A stretch of 64,000 bases of DNA, from assembly GCF_010468615.1 (NCBI RefSeq), contig NZ_WUEH01000002.1, forward strand, positions 1 to 64,000. The letters run 5' to 3'. This stretch comes from Pseudodesulfovibrio sp. JC047. GTDB lineage: Bacteria > Desulfobacterota > Desulfovibrionia > Desulfovibrionales > Desulfovibrionaceae. A program made the translations under genes and the position numbers. Below, piece after piece: positions 24,745 through 34,331 of this stretch; position 1 is the stretch's first letter, and each line of letters opens with the position of its first letter. The notes beneath the pieces were generated by a model. The model did no database searches. It worked only from the letters and a program-made list of their open reading frames with translations, and was not told the DNA's origin.

Positions 24745-26415
24745 TTATGCATCCTCCATGTTCGGGGGAGTCCAATCGTCTTCCTCATCCTCATATCCAG
24801 GCAGGTATTCCTGACGCAGATTCATCTTGCGCTCGGATTCACCTTCCATGACCAGTGCGTTGGCAACCAGTTCATGGACGCCGGCAATGGTCACACCAGG
24901 TGCCCAGTAATCGGCCAGCGGGATCAGGGTCGCACGGTCAATGGCGCAGATACAGGCCATGGTGTTGACACCATGTTTTTCCTGCACATACCGAAGCGCG
25001 TTACCGCGAGGCAGACCGCCACGAAGACGAATTTCCATAATCTCGTCAGTATTCAAACCGGAACCACCTGCGCAACAGAAAGTCTGCTCGCGAGTGGTGC
25101 CATCGGGCATTTCAAAGTAGTTGTTACAAACATGCTTAATGACATAACGCGGCTCTTCCAGCAGTCCCATGCCCCGTGCGGGGTTGCAGGAATCGTGGAA
25201 GGTGACACGCAAATGGTCATTGCGGCTGGGATCGAGTTTCAGCTTGTTGTGCTTCATCAAGTCAGCCGTGAATTCGGTAATGTGCAACATCTTGGTTGCG
25301 GCAGATGTCTCGAACACGGTTCCGGTAATCGGGGACCGAGGAGTCGTCATGCCTGCGTGCTGGGTGTCACCTGTCATGGTATCCATGTACTGATGCACAA
25401 CACGCCACATATGGCCACACTCACCACCAAGAATCCACTTACAACCAAGGCGTTCCGCTTCGGCGTACATCTTGGCGTTCAGCTTCTTCATGACTTCGTT
25501 ATTGGTAAACGAGCCGAAGTTACCGCCTTCAGATGCGTAGGTGGACATGGTGTAATCAAGACCAATTTCATCAAACAGCATCAGATACCCCATGAAGGTA
25601 TAGATGCCCGGGTCGGCGAACACATCGCCGGACGGGGTGATGAACAGAATCTCGTGGCCCTTTTCATTCAAGGGAGCCTTGACGCGCTTGCCAGTCACTT
25701 CCTCGATATCATCAACCATGAAATCCACGATATCCTTGAAGGCGTGGGGCTGAATTCCGAGGTGGTTTCCGGTGACGTTACAGTTGGCGACCGGTTCCAT
25801 GATCCAGTTGATGTTCAAACCAACCAGGTGCATGAGTTCGCGGGCCATCATGGTCATTTCCGCTGTATCAATACCATATGGGCAATACAGGGAACAACGG
25901 CGGCACTGAGTGCACTGGTAGAAATAGATGAACCATTCTTTCAGGACATCCTCTTCCATGACACGAGAGCCGGTCAGCTTGCCCAGGATCTTGCCTGCCA
26001 CGGTGAATTCACCACGGTACACGGAGCGCATCAGCTCGGCGCGCAATACGGGCATGTTCTTGGGATCGCCGGAACCGATGAAGAAGTGGCACTTATCGGC
26101 ACAGGCTCCACACCGCACACAGATGTCCATGAACACCTGAAGGGTACGGAATTTCTTCAGTCTTTCGCGGAAGCCCTTGACCACGATTTCCTTCCAGTTG
26201 GGAGGCAGCTTCCAATCGGCTTCACCCGGATTCCACTGACGGGCCGGACCCCACAGACCGGGAAGCTTGGATTCCATATATTCCATCTTCTCGGGCTTGG
26301 CGGGGTAACACCAGTGACCCGGCGAAAAATCCACCGGGGTATCCATCCAGCCTGTGGCCGGCGGATTGTAATCTATGCTCTTGAAGAGCTCATCTGCTTT
26401 TGGGATGTCGGACAT
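24745..26415 (-). CDS. dsrK: DsrK, HdrD-like iron-sulfur catalytic subunit
   Basis: 556-residue cytoplasmic subunit related to heterodisulfide reductase HdrD. Two ferredoxin clusters bind at CVRCGACADKCHFF and CTQCRRCSLYCPYG, and a CCG-type site follows (HDSCNPARG and TFCCAGGSG), which in the family holds a special [4Fe-4S] centre. It is thought to reduce the trisulfide or disulfide of DsrC, delivering electrons for sulfite reduction. It sits between dsrM and dsrJ. Confidence 0.96.
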   Translation of the reverse strand: MSDIPKADELFKSIDYNPPATGWMDTPVDFSPGHWCYPAKPEKMEYMESKLPGLWGPARQWNPGEADWKLPPNWKEIVVKGFRERLKKFRTLQVFMDICVRCGACADKCHFFIGSGDPKNMPVLRAELMRSVYRGEFTVAGKILGKLTGSRVMEEDVLKEWFIYFYQCTQCRRCSLYCPYGIDTAEMTMMARELMHLVGLNINWIMEPVANCNVTGNHLGIQPHAFKDIVDFMVDDIEEVTGKRVKAPLNEKGHEILFITPSGDVFADPGIYTFMGYLMLFDEIGLDYTMSTYASEGGNFGSFTNNEVMKKLNAKMYAEAERLGCKWILGGECGHMWRVVHQYMDTMTGDTQHAGMTTPRSPITGTVFETSAATKMLHITEFTADLMKHNKLKLDPSRNDHLRVTFHDSCNPARGMGLLEEPRYVIKHVCNNYFEMPDGTTREQTFCCAGGSGLNTDEIMEIRLRGGLPRGNALRYVQEKHGVNTMACICAIDRATLIPLADYWAPGVTIAGVHELVANALVMEGESERKMNLRQEYLPGYEDEEDDWTPPNMEDA

Positions 26416-26466
26416 ATCTTTTATCTCCTCAGATAAAGAAGTATCACCTCTTGGTGAACCCTGGGC

Positions 26467-27507
26467 CTAAGCCTTTTCCTCTGGGGCCTTGCCGTTTTCC
26501 GGATTGTCAAGCGGCAGACCGGCCTCAGCCATGGGGACACCGAATTGCTTTTCGTAGTCCGCGTATGGGTGGGCCTTGATGTTGGGATCGTTCCAGGGGT
26601 TCACGTGATGCTTGGCACGCGTATCGTTCGGCATGTTGCGCGTCGGAGACAGGAAGACTCCGGGGAAGTGCATCAATTTGCTGAACGGGAAGTATGCCAT
26701 CAGGCAACTGACCAGGAAAACGTGAATGAAGAAGGAAACGCCGATGGTTTCAGGGACGACATAATTGAACGTCACCAGTCCCATGGCCAATTCCTTGATC
26801 GCGATCACATCTACCTTGGCATAGTACCGCATGTAGATGCCCGACAGGGCAATGGACAGGATCAAGAACAGCGGGAAGAAATCCGAAACATAGGAAATGT
26901 AGTTGATCCGGGGGTTAATCAATCTGCGACCCATGAGCAGCAGGATACCGGCAACAAGTCCGACGTCGGTCAGGTACATTGTCGGCGCGCCGATCTGCAA
27001 AAGTCCATCCACGAACTCGAGACCATTCACGAAGAAGGGAACCGGTTCCAGGAACAGACGAAGATGCCGCAGGGCAATGATAAAAAAGGAATAGTGGAAA
27101 ACGATCGCAAAAAGCCACAACCACTTACTGGATTTGTAAGCGACTATGGGATGATCTTTTCCCTGATGCAGGGACACAGCGGTGTTCCTGAACAAAGACC
27201 GGAACGCAAAGACTTCCAAAACCATACGAAAAAATGTCTGTGCGCCGGTTTGGGGACAGTCCAGCTTGTTCTGTGGGAACAGCTTGGGGTCAAAAGACCG
27301 GAACTGACCACCGGTTGTGGGAATACGGAACGGCACGGCCGACCGGGCCCAGGTTATGACTTTATAAACAAAGCCAACAATAAAGATGATGAAAGCCGTT
27401 GCTGGGATGCAGACACCGAAGAAAGTCCTCATGTGTGCCGCATCAACCCCAAACAACGGGATCAACACCAGGAGAAAGACGAACAGAAGTGAGTAAAGAG
27501 CATTCAT
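26467..27507 (-). CDS. dsrM: DsrM, cytochrome b-type membrane subunit
   Basis: 346-residue integral membrane protein of the NarI/DsrM family, with about six helices and conserved histidines for two b haems (for example in FAIVFHYSFFIIALRHLRLF and FIHVFLVSC). It oxidises or reduces menaquinone and passes electrons to DsrK. GAGG lies upstream of the ATG. It is the first gene of dsrMKJOP, and 198 bases separate it from the RsbRD-type gene on the same strand. Confidence 0.95.
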   Translation of the reverse strand: MNALYSLLFVFLLVLIPLFGVDAAHMRTFFGVCIPATAFIIFIVGFVYKVITWARSAVPFRIPTTGGQFRSFDPKLFPQNKLDCPQTGAQTFFRMVLEVFAFRSLFRNTAVSLHQGKDHPIVAYKSSKWLWLFAIVFHYSFFIIALRHLRLFLEPVPFFVNGLEFVDGLLQIGAPTMYLTDVGLVAGILLLMGRRLINPRINYISYVSDFFPLFLILSIALSGIYMRYYAKVDVIAIKELAMGLVTFNYVVPETIGVSFFIHVFLVSCLMAYFPFSKLMHFPGVFLSPTRNMPNDTRAKHHVNPWNDPNIKAHPYADYEKQFGVPMAEAGLPLDNPENGKAPEEKA

Positions 27508-27705
27508 CTACCGTCACCTCGCTTGAAGGTTGGACCCACCGGTTGCCACCGGAGGCCTGCCACATTCGGTACACGCTCTCAAGGATTCGCCAAGATCTAT
27601 ACGACGACGTATGCAAAAAAAGAATTCACGGTAGTCCGTCAACCCCACCCCTCTGCACACTTCGGCCCGGTTCGCACACCGGAACCAACCCCCTAGAACG
27701 CGTCC

Positions 27706-28233
27706 CTAATCGACCGAATCTTCGGTCGTAACGTCCACTACCAATCCGGCTTTCCTGAGCAAGCTGCTCTGGGAGCGTTTAACCTCTTCAACGCGAAACC
27801 GGAAAACCTCATCGCGACTTTTTGTGTAGATGTCGAAAGACATCATGGCCAAGTTGTCTATCTTGGCCTCGAACCTCAACAATTCATTGAGGGTTCCATC
27901 TTTTTCCATGGACTTGAAGAACTCGTCGCGAAGCAATTTCTTCAAGAGAAAAACAAAGCTGAGGGCTTGCGAAGGGGTCAGATCCTGTACAGCCCGGATA
28001 CGTATGAGTCTATCAAGACTCTTGGCGATCTTCCCCGCGTCCTGCCAATCAATCAGTTGCTCGACCAGCTCCCCTGTCGTCTCGATGATGGCGGCCCCGA
28101 CGGGATTCTGAAATCGGTCTCTTTGCCGAGTCCAAACTTTCTGAGTTTCCAATGGATAGGTCTTGAGGACCATCTCCGCCCACTTCTTCGAGAGTTCGGC
28201 CTTTCGCTCGGCCAGCACGGATTCAAATGTCAT
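27706..28233 (-). CDS. RsbRD N-terminal domain protein upstream of dsrMKJOP
   Basis: 175 residues made of a single helical domain that resembles the N-terminal sensory domain of RsbRD (RsbT co-antagonist), a globin-like fold without bound haem. The STAS domain of full RsbR proteins is missing. Characteristic segments are LSKKWAEMVLKTYP and LIRIRAVQDLTPSQALSFVFLLKKLL. The same domain is often found next to dsr genes in Desulfovibrio (from memory). It is co-directional with dsrM and may be its sensor or regulator; no DNA-binding motif is visible. Confidence 0.75.
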   Translation of the reverse strand: MTFESVLAERKAELSKKWAEMVLKTYPLETQKVWTRQRDRFQNPVGAAIIETTGELVEQLIDWQDAGKIAKSLDRLIRIRAVQDLTPSQALSFVFLLKKLLRDEFFKSMEKDGTLNELLRFEAKIDNLAMMSFDIYTKSRDEVFRFRVEEVKRSQSSLLRKAGLVVDVTTEDSVD

Positions 28234-28322
28234 TATTTGCTCGCAATACCTTGCAAAACATCAAATTCCAACCGCCTGATCAAAGCGGAGAATTCTCAGT
28301 TTCACAAGCGTGCATTGAAAAG

Positions 28323-28340
28323 TTGTGAAAAACATCACGT
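28323..28340. promoter_or_regulatory. Rex-like operator upstream of the RsbRD-dsr genes
   Basis: TTGTGAA (28323-28329), four bases, then ATCACGT (28334-28340). The left half matches the Rex half-site exactly and the right half keeps TCAC of TTCACAA. A second half-site in the opposite sense, TTCACAA, lies at 28301-28307. Rex represses sulfate-reduction genes in D. vulgaris in response to NADH, which fits the downstream operon. A CRP/FNR-type regulator (GTGA-N6-TCAC) is the alternative. Confidence 0.45.
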
Positions 28341-28456
28341 AAAGCTCAGAAACATATTCCAAACCCCTTTGAAAACGTCAAGGCTTTTTCCAGGAAAAAC
28401 CGGCTATGAGAAAGGATATCAGGACTCGATCAAGCCTGATTTCACCGGCGAAAAAC

Positions 28457-31024
28457 TCACCCCTGCTCCACCCTATTCCGTCCCATCCGCTTGGCCTTGT
28501 ACAGGGCCTCATCAGCACGGTTCAGGACTTCTTCGATATTCCGATCGGATGGTCGCGCCGCCGTGACTCCAAAAGAGACGGTAAAGGGGATACGCTCACC
28601 TCCGGCCACTGTTTCAAGCGACGCATAGATGGTGCGAAGGCGTTCAGCCACTTCAATTCCCTTTTGCAACGGGGTTTCCGGAAGCACCACGGCAAATTCT
28701 TCGCCACCGAGTCTGCCAAAGATGTCGTTTTCCCGCAAGGTCTCAACGGACGCGACAGACAATCCCTTGAGGACCTGATCGCCAGCCTGATGACCATGGG
28801 TGTCATTGATGGACTTAAAGTAGTCGATATCCAGCATGAACACGGTCAACGGGTTATCGTACCGTTTGGCCCGGGCCAATTCCTTTGACGCAAGGATCAG
28901 GAAATGGTGCCGGTTACTCGCCCCAGTCAGACTGTCGATCGTGGCCAACTGTTTCAATTCCTGCTCAAGACGAATGCGTTGGGTGACATCATGAATGACT
29001 GAGTACAACCGCTGTTGCCCCTGCACCATGATCGGACCGGAATACACCTCCACATCCCGGACATCGCCCCCCTTGAGAGCGTGCTTCATGATAAAATAGG
29101 CTCTGGACTCCTCTCGTGAAAGCTGCATCTCCCGGAAGACGTCTTCCTGGGACAACACATTGATCTGGTCCATGGTCATAGCTCGCATTGCATCAACGGA
29201 GTACCCGTAAAAATCACTGGCCGCCGGGTTCGCGTCGATGATCCTTTCAGTCCGGGGGTCCACCAGCAGCATGATGGCGTGGTTATTTTCAAAAAAGGCC
29301 CGATATTGCTTTTCCCGTTCCAAAAGGACTTTCTCCGCCTCGATTCGATTGGTGATATCGCGGAAAGTCCCCTCAAAGGCCTCGACATTGCCCTGTTCAT
29401 TTCGAATCAGATGGGCGTTGGCCTCGATCACGATGACAGCCCCATCCTTGCGCTGAATCTGAATCTGAAACCCTCGGGTCACGCCTTTCTCGACAAGCTG
29501 CCGTCGCAGACCGGCCCGCTCGTCCTTGATGAGGTACAGGCTATCAATACTTTTCCCCAGCAGCGCACTCTCTTTCTCGCCCAACAGTCGGCAGGTCGCC
29601 GGGTTCACCATCTGGATCGTTCCATCCAGGTCCGTCACCATGTACCCTTCTTCAATGGATTCGAAAATACGCCGAAATTTCTCTTCGCTTTCCAACAACA
29701 CCCGCTCCGCCTTTTTTCGGGCGGACTCGTCGCGAATGACATTGACGATCCCAAGCGGCAGATTGTCATCACCAAGAATAAGCGATGCGGAATAATCTGC
29801 GGGGAATTCCTCACCGTCACTCCGTCGCAAGGGCATTTCGAAACGGGCTTTTTCTCCCTTGTCAAAGGCGGTCCTGGACTTGACCAGAAAGGCCTCATAC
29901 TGAGCCGCATCGGTATGTAGGGAGGCCACCGGGGTTCCGCTCAATTCCTCATTGGACAGACCAAACATGGTTTCAGCCGCTGGATTGGCGTCCAGAATAA
30001 TCTGATCCGGCGTCACGATAAGGACTGCTTCGCCCAAGGCCACGAAAGTATTCCGCAGCCACAGTTCCTTTTCGGCGAGAGCGTCTTCCATGGCCCGCTG
30101 TTCCGTGATATCCATCCCGGAACTGAGCACGCCGACAATCATGCCGCTCTCATTGGTCAACACCCTGTTTCGCCAATGAATCAATCGACGGGCACCATTT
30201 TTATCGACAATATAATTGATATGTTCGTCTTCGATTTCCGTCTGACCGGAAAAGATCATGTACAGGTAGTCACGCACTTCATCCCGCAGCGAATCGGGAA
30301 TGAACAGGTCAACCCAATTCTTTCCGAGCAATTCATGTTTTTCATACCCAAGGTGTTCACACCCGGTCCGATTCATCATGGTGATCGCCCCGGACGCATC
30401 CTGCGCCACGACAATGGACCCGACCACATCGAGATAATGCGCCACTCGGTTCCGTTCCCGACTCAACTGCCGTTCGGTCTCCACACGGAAGGAGATATCA
30501 TCCACAGTCACGGCATACCCCGGACATCCGACACAGACATCGCCCAACCGCACGACCGAAAGTGTCAGGTGTTTTTCACCATACCGCGTCGGAACCACGA
30601 CATCGGTTCGGTTGCCGCCGGATTTCTCCATGCCCGTCAGACAAATTTTCCGAATCCCGGATGCCAACCACGGCACCGCTTCTTCAAGCGACAGCGATTG
30701 TCTGGTTTCAAAAAGAACGGTATCGAGAGAAAGGACCGCACCGGCCCGTGCGTTGACATTCAGAATATCCATGCTTTCATCAAGGATGAAAGCAGGCGTA
30801 TCAAGCTGTTGAAACAGCGTCAGAATGGCTTCCTTTTCCCGCTCCCAGTCAGGATCAATGGACGCAGACACCCCCCGAGGCAACGTGTCCACCAACTCGG
30901 AAAAAAAGCTGTCCCACGCGGTTCCTGCGACATCCGAACCTTTTTCATGGGCTTGGATATACGCCAAAACACGCTTTTTCAGCCATTCTTCGTTATCTTG
31001 AATATATTGTTCCAAACGGTCCAT
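28457..31024 (-). CDS. Multi-PAS diguanylate cyclase
   Basis: About 855 residues with no membrane helix. After an N-terminal helical segment (to about residue 80) it carries five PAS-type modules in series, each ending in an I-x-E/D-x-x-x-x-E linker (for example DITEQRAMEDAL, DITNRIEAEKVL, DVTQRIRLEQEL), then a GGDEF domain with LDIDYFKSINDTHGH and an intact GGEEF signature. It should make cyclic di-GMP in response to cytoplasmic redox or ligand signals. A weak GGGA lies six bases before the ATG at 31024; starts at 31030 and 31045 are also possible. It is downstream of trmI on the same strand. Confidence 0.88.
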   Translation of the reverse strand: MDRLEQYIQDNEEWLKKRVLAYIQAHEKGSDVAGTAWDSFFSELVDTLPRGVSASIDPDWEREKEAILTLFQQLDTPAFILDESMDILNVNARAGAVLSLDTVLFETRQSLSLEEAVPWLASGIRKICLTGMEKSGGNRTDVVVPTRYGEKHLTLSVVRLGDVCVGCPGYAVTVDDISFRVETERQLSRERNRVAHYLDVVGSIVVAQDASGAITMMNRTGCEHLGYEKHELLGKNWVDLFIPDSLRDEVRDYLYMIFSGQTEIEDEHINYIVDKNGARRLIHWRNRVLTNESGMIVGVLSSGMDITEQRAMEDALAEKELWLRNTFVALGEAVLIVTPDQIILDANPAAETMFGLSNEELSGTPVASLHTDAAQYEAFLVKSRTAFDKGEKARFEMPLRRSDGEEFPADYSASLILGDDNLPLGIVNVIRDESARKKAERVLLESEEKFRRIFESIEEGYMVTDLDGTIQMVNPATCRLLGEKESALLGKSIDSLYLIKDERAGLRRQLVEKGVTRGFQIQIQRKDGAVIVIEANAHLIRNEQGNVEAFEGTFRDITNRIEAEKVLLEREKQYRAFFENNHAIMLLVDPRTERIIDANPAASDFYGYSVDAMRAMTMDQINVLSQEDVFREMQLSREESRAYFIMKHALKGGDVRDVEVYSGPIMVQGQQRLYSVIHDVTQRIRLEQELKQLATIDSLTGASNRHHFLILASKELARAKRYDNPLTVFMLDIDYFKSINDTHGHQAGDQVLKGLSVASVETLRENDIFGRLGGEEFAVVLPETPLQKGIEVAERLRTIYASLETVAGGERIPFTVSFGVTAARPSDRNIEEVLNRADEALYKAKRMGRNRVEQG

Positions 31025-31243
31025 TTTCATTCCCGACCAAAACATGCACGACGGTCAACAGGAGAGAACATATCAAAAACCCCCTCCTGACGGTAGTGAA
31101 ATTCCGAAATTTACCACAATTCTCCCAAGCAGACACCGCTCTCGCGCCCCGCATCAGGGAGAAATAAAAGGGACACCTTTTGCTCCACAGGGGCCTTTCA
31201 ACCGACATCAATCCGGTCAGCCCGACGGGTTTTGCCATAAAAA

Positions 31244-31273
31244 ACACCCTGAAAGGTCATACTTTCAGGGTGT
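31244..31273 (-). terminator. Terminator of trmI
   Basis: ACACCCTGAAAG pairs with CTTTCAGGGTGT around GTCATA; on the reverse strand a run of six T residues follows. Confidence 0.9.
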
Positions 31274-31333
31274 CTCAATCTCTCAAAACAAGGGAAACCA
31301 AACGTACTGTTGCTCCCTTTCTCAAAAAGCGCG

Positions 31334-32200
31334 TTATGCGTCCGAAGTCGGTACATCCGGTGTTTCGGCCAAAGGTTCGGCTTCTGCCACAGTCTCGGTT
31401 TCGTCCATATCAAGCTCGGGACGGGGCGCAGCCTGAGGCGGTTCCATGTAGCGCGCAAAGACCAAAAATCCGGTGTGCGCCACCATGCGATCATCGGGCC
31501 TGAGTCGATCAGGCACCGGTTTCCAATGACGAATCAGGATTTCCAACACTTCCTGATCGGCAAAAGGCCCGTCTTCCAATCCTCTCAGCAATTCGGAAAC
31601 CTGATTGACCGTGGGCAGCAAAAAGCCACACATGGCCCCCGGAATCACGGCTTCTGGGATGGAATGAAGGTATTCCCACGGGGTTCGCACATCCAGAAAG
31701 AGTGCATCCGCACCGGAATGTTTGAACCCGTCTTCAATATTTTGATTGACCTGTTCGACGCGATTGGCCAGGCCGACACGCTCCAGGTTCTTGCCCGCCA
31801 GTTTATAAAAATCAGCGCGTCGTTCGTAGGTGATAACCTTACCGGTATCGCCCACAAACCAGGCCAAAGCCGTGGTCAAGCCACCGGACCCTGTGCCGGA
31901 TTCGATAACGGTCGATCCTGGACCAATGCCCAGTTTCATCATCAAGTACCCGATTTCTTTTGGATACATGATCTGCGTCTGTCGTTTCACGCCTTTGATG
32001 AGGTCATGCAGGGTGGGTTTCAAGACCAGATACGGCCTGCCCAGATGCGTTTTTACATACTGGCCGAAACCGGCCTCAGCAACCTCGTCCATAAGCAACT
32101 TGCCATCATGGGTGTGAACTTCACCGCCAGCTTCAAGCTTGCGAAGGTATCGTTTGCCCTTGTGGCTGATAAGTAAAATGAGTTGTCCGGATTCAATCAT
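31334..32200 (-). CDS. trmI: tRNA (adenine-N1)-methyltransferase, TrmI/GCD14 type
   Basis: 288-residue enzyme that methylates A58 (and sometimes A57) in the T loop of tRNA, using S-adenosylmethionine. Typical features are the N-terminal beta-barrel, KRQTQIMYPKEIGYLMMKLG, the SAM-binding motif VIESGTGSGGLT, YERRADFYKLA and LDVRTPWEYL. Residues 260-288 form an acidic, proline-rich tail (PEPEL-type, with ETVAEAEPLAET) that is not in the core enzyme. AGGAGG lies upstream, and a strong terminator follows. Confidence 0.92.
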   Translation of the reverse strand: MIESGQLILLISHKGKRYLRKLEAGGEVHTHDGKLLMDEVAEAGFGQYVKTHLGRPYLVLKPTLHDLIKGVKRQTQIMYPKEIGYLMMKLGIGPGSTVIESGTGSGGLTTALAWFVGDTGKVITYERRADFYKLAGKNLERVGLANRVEQVNQNIEDGFKHSGADALFLDVRTPWEYLHSIPEAVIPGAMCGFLLPTVNQVSELLRGLEDGPFADQEVLEILIRHWKPVPDRLRPDDRMVAHTGFLVFARYMEPPQAAPRPELDMDETETVAEAEPLAETPDVPTSDA

Positions 32201-32271
32201 TGGTTCGGCCTCCTAGAATAATGGCCTTGAGGTACGGTCAGGTTGAAGGGAAGTCAAGAAAAACGGTTCAA

Positions 32272-34128
32272 TCAGGCACACGGCACAGTCACGACCACCG
32301 AGGTTTGATTCTCTGTATCCGACGTATTCACCTGAATGTCGCCGCCAACGGTCTTGACCACGAGCCGGGCAGAATACGTCCCAAGCCCGGTTCCGGTAAC
32401 CTTTCCTGATGTGACATATTTTTCAAAAAAGGTCTCCCTGATCTCGAGAGGAATCACGCCAGCATTGCGAATACAAAGCCGCACGATTCCGGCGTCACAT
32501 TCGCCCACATCCACAGTGACCGTTCCTTTTCTGGGGGAGGCTTCAATGGCATTCTTCAACAAGTTGGCAAACATGGATTCATAGAGCATTTCCTGTCCCA
32601 GGACATGCAATCCGTGATGTGACGTCGTGCGTTCGTCGCCAGAATCAACGTCCACGGTCACTTCAAGGCTTGCCGCCACATCCTGCAATTCCGCGAGCAC
32701 GTTCGTGACAACCATCATGAAATTCACTGGAGTCGGCGTATGTTCATAGGTCCCGGCCTCCATCTTGTACACGGTCATGGCCATACCAGCCATACGCAGC
32801 ACCTTCCGGCCTTGTTGCTCAATGGTCTTCAATATTTCTCGCAAATCGCCTTGGACAATTTCTTCATCCATGAGCAGCACATTGCACGCGTTGATCATTC
32901 CCAAAATAGGGGCCTTGAGGTCGTGTGCCACGATTCGATCCACATCTTCCTTGAGATGTTCCAACCGCTTTTGTTCGGAAATATCGACAAAGGCTTCCAG
33001 CAAACAGGGCCCATTGTCCACCATCACCCGGGACACGGACTGAAGCACGGGCAAAGAAGAGCCATCGGCCATGAGAAGATCACATTCTCCACTCATGAAA
33101 TCCCGCCCGTCGTCCTCGTCCAGAGACAGACACACAGACGCATCACCTTTACACAGGAAATCACAACAAACCTGCCCGATCAATTTTTTACGGGTAAACC
33201 CGGTCATGGAGAGTATGGGCGTATTGACATCCACAATTTCCCGCGTTTTTTCATCCAGCAATACCAGCCCGACCGGCATGGCATCCATGATCGCCCGAAG
33301 TTTGCGCTCATTGTGTGCAAGGCTCTTTGTCGCGATTCGCCGATCCGTCACGTCGTCGGCAAAACAATAAAAGAGACGCCCCCCTTCCGCATCCGACGTG
33401 GTCATGCAGTCCATTCGAACCCAAAGAGGAGCCCCGTCCTTGCTCACAAGACGAGTTTCATAGCCCAGAATGGGTCTTTCTACCTGGAGTCCGGCAAACA
33501 ATTCTTCGGCATCAATCCGGTATTGCCAGATGGAGTGCGGGCCACCCGACTTCCGGGCCAATTCAACCATTTCCTGGAGCGACGCATACCCAAGCATCTC
33601 GGCAAACGCCGAATTCCATTCAATGGGCAACCGCCCTGAACTGCCCCGCATAATGGGAATGGGCGCATCCTTGTACATCGTCAGCCAGTGTTCCCTGAGA
33701 CGAAGCAATTCGGCCTCGACAGTCTTTCGTTGCCGAATCTCACGTTCAATAACCCGGGTCAGACCAGCCTTTTCCCGCCCCAACGAATGGACCTCATCAT
33801 CTAAATGCTCCAAAGAACTTTCCGCGACATGGAAAGACGAAAGCCAGAACCACAACCCTATTCCCAACAGGGTAAACCCACCTGTATATCCCACTCCCTG
33901 CTCAAGGAAAAAATACAAATCAATGGGGTGGCGATCCGTGGCCCGTGTAAAAAGGCTCAGCGTTCCAGCCATATTCATGAAAGCACCAAAGAGAACAAGC
34001 ATTACGCCGATCTTGAGGCACAGGTATCCACGACGGGCACGTATCACGTCCCTGTCGGCACGAATAAGCACCAACAGGATGCCACCGAGGACACCCATTT
34101 GCGCCATTCCGAAAAGACTCTCGACCAT
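32272..34128 (-). CDS. Membrane-bound PAS sensor histidine kinase
   Basis: 618 residues. The first 110 contain four membrane helices (VLGGILLVLIRAD..., IGVMLVLFGAF, GGFTLLGIGLWFWL), then a coiled coil, two PAS domains (about 150-270 and 275-390) and a kinase core with H402 in IVAHDLKAPILGM, N box MFANLLKNAIEASP and G2-like GTGLGTYSARLV. The start at 34128 has AGGAGG six bases upstream; a longer frame is ignored. The HDLKAP phosphoacceptor motif differs from the classical HELRTP and is found in the HisKA subclass of PAS kinases. No partner response regulator is adjacent. Confidence 0.88.
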   Translation of the reverse strand: MVESLFGMAQMGVLGGILLVLIRADRDVIRARRGYLCLKIGVMLVLFGAFMNMAGTLSLFTRATDRHPIDLYFFLEQGVGYTGGFTLLGIGLWFWLSSFHVAESSLEHLDDEVHSLGREKAGLTRVIEREIRQRKTVEAELLRLREHWLTMYKDAPIPIMRGSSGRLPIEWNSAFAEMLGYASLQEMVELARKSGGPHSIWQYRIDAEELFAGLQVERPILGYETRLVSKDGAPLWVRMDCMTTSDAEGGRLFYCFADDVTDRRIATKSLAHNERKLRAIMDAMPVGLVLLDEKTREIVDVNTPILSMTGFTRKKLIGQVCCDFLCKGDASVCLSLDEDDGRDFMSGECDLLMADGSSLPVLQSVSRVMVDNGPCLLEAFVDISEQKRLEHLKEDVDRIVAHDLKAPILGMINACNVLLMDEEIVQGDLREILKTIEQQGRKVLRMAGMAMTVYKMEAGTYEHTPTPVNFMMVVTNVLAELQDVAASLEVTVDVDSGDERTTSHHGLHVLGQEMLYESMFANLLKNAIEASPRKGTVTVDVGECDAGIVRLCIRNAGVIPLEIRETFFEKYVTSGKVTGTGLGTYSARLVVKTVGGDIQVNTSDTENQTSVVVTVPCA

Positions 34129-34257
34129 GCACAACCTCCTGAGACTCATTCCCGACACTACACGAAAAAAAACGCCACCTCCAATTATTAACTGAAAAAG
34201 GACCATCTTCTGCTTGCATAAAACCCGCACGAACTGTAGCACAAATCGAATCACACC

Positions 34258-34286
34258 TTGACAGCCGTGAACCAGTTCTTAATAAA
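34258..34286 (+). promoter_or_regulatory. Predicted promoter of the radical SAM gene
   Basis: TTGACA (34258-34263), a 17-base spacer and AATAAA (34281-34286). The -35 box is perfect, the -10 weak. No strong ribosome binding site follows before the ATG at 34332. Confidence 0.5.
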
Positions 34287-34331
34287 CTCCCATAGATTTT
34301 GATTTCTCCATTTCAAGATATAGAGTATAGC

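Noticed and set aside
24379-26436. A 685-codon open frame on the forward strand
   Set aside because: It runs antisense to dsrK and dsrJ, has no ribosome binding site and its product is His/Gly/Thr-rich without domains; it reflects codon bias of the real genes.
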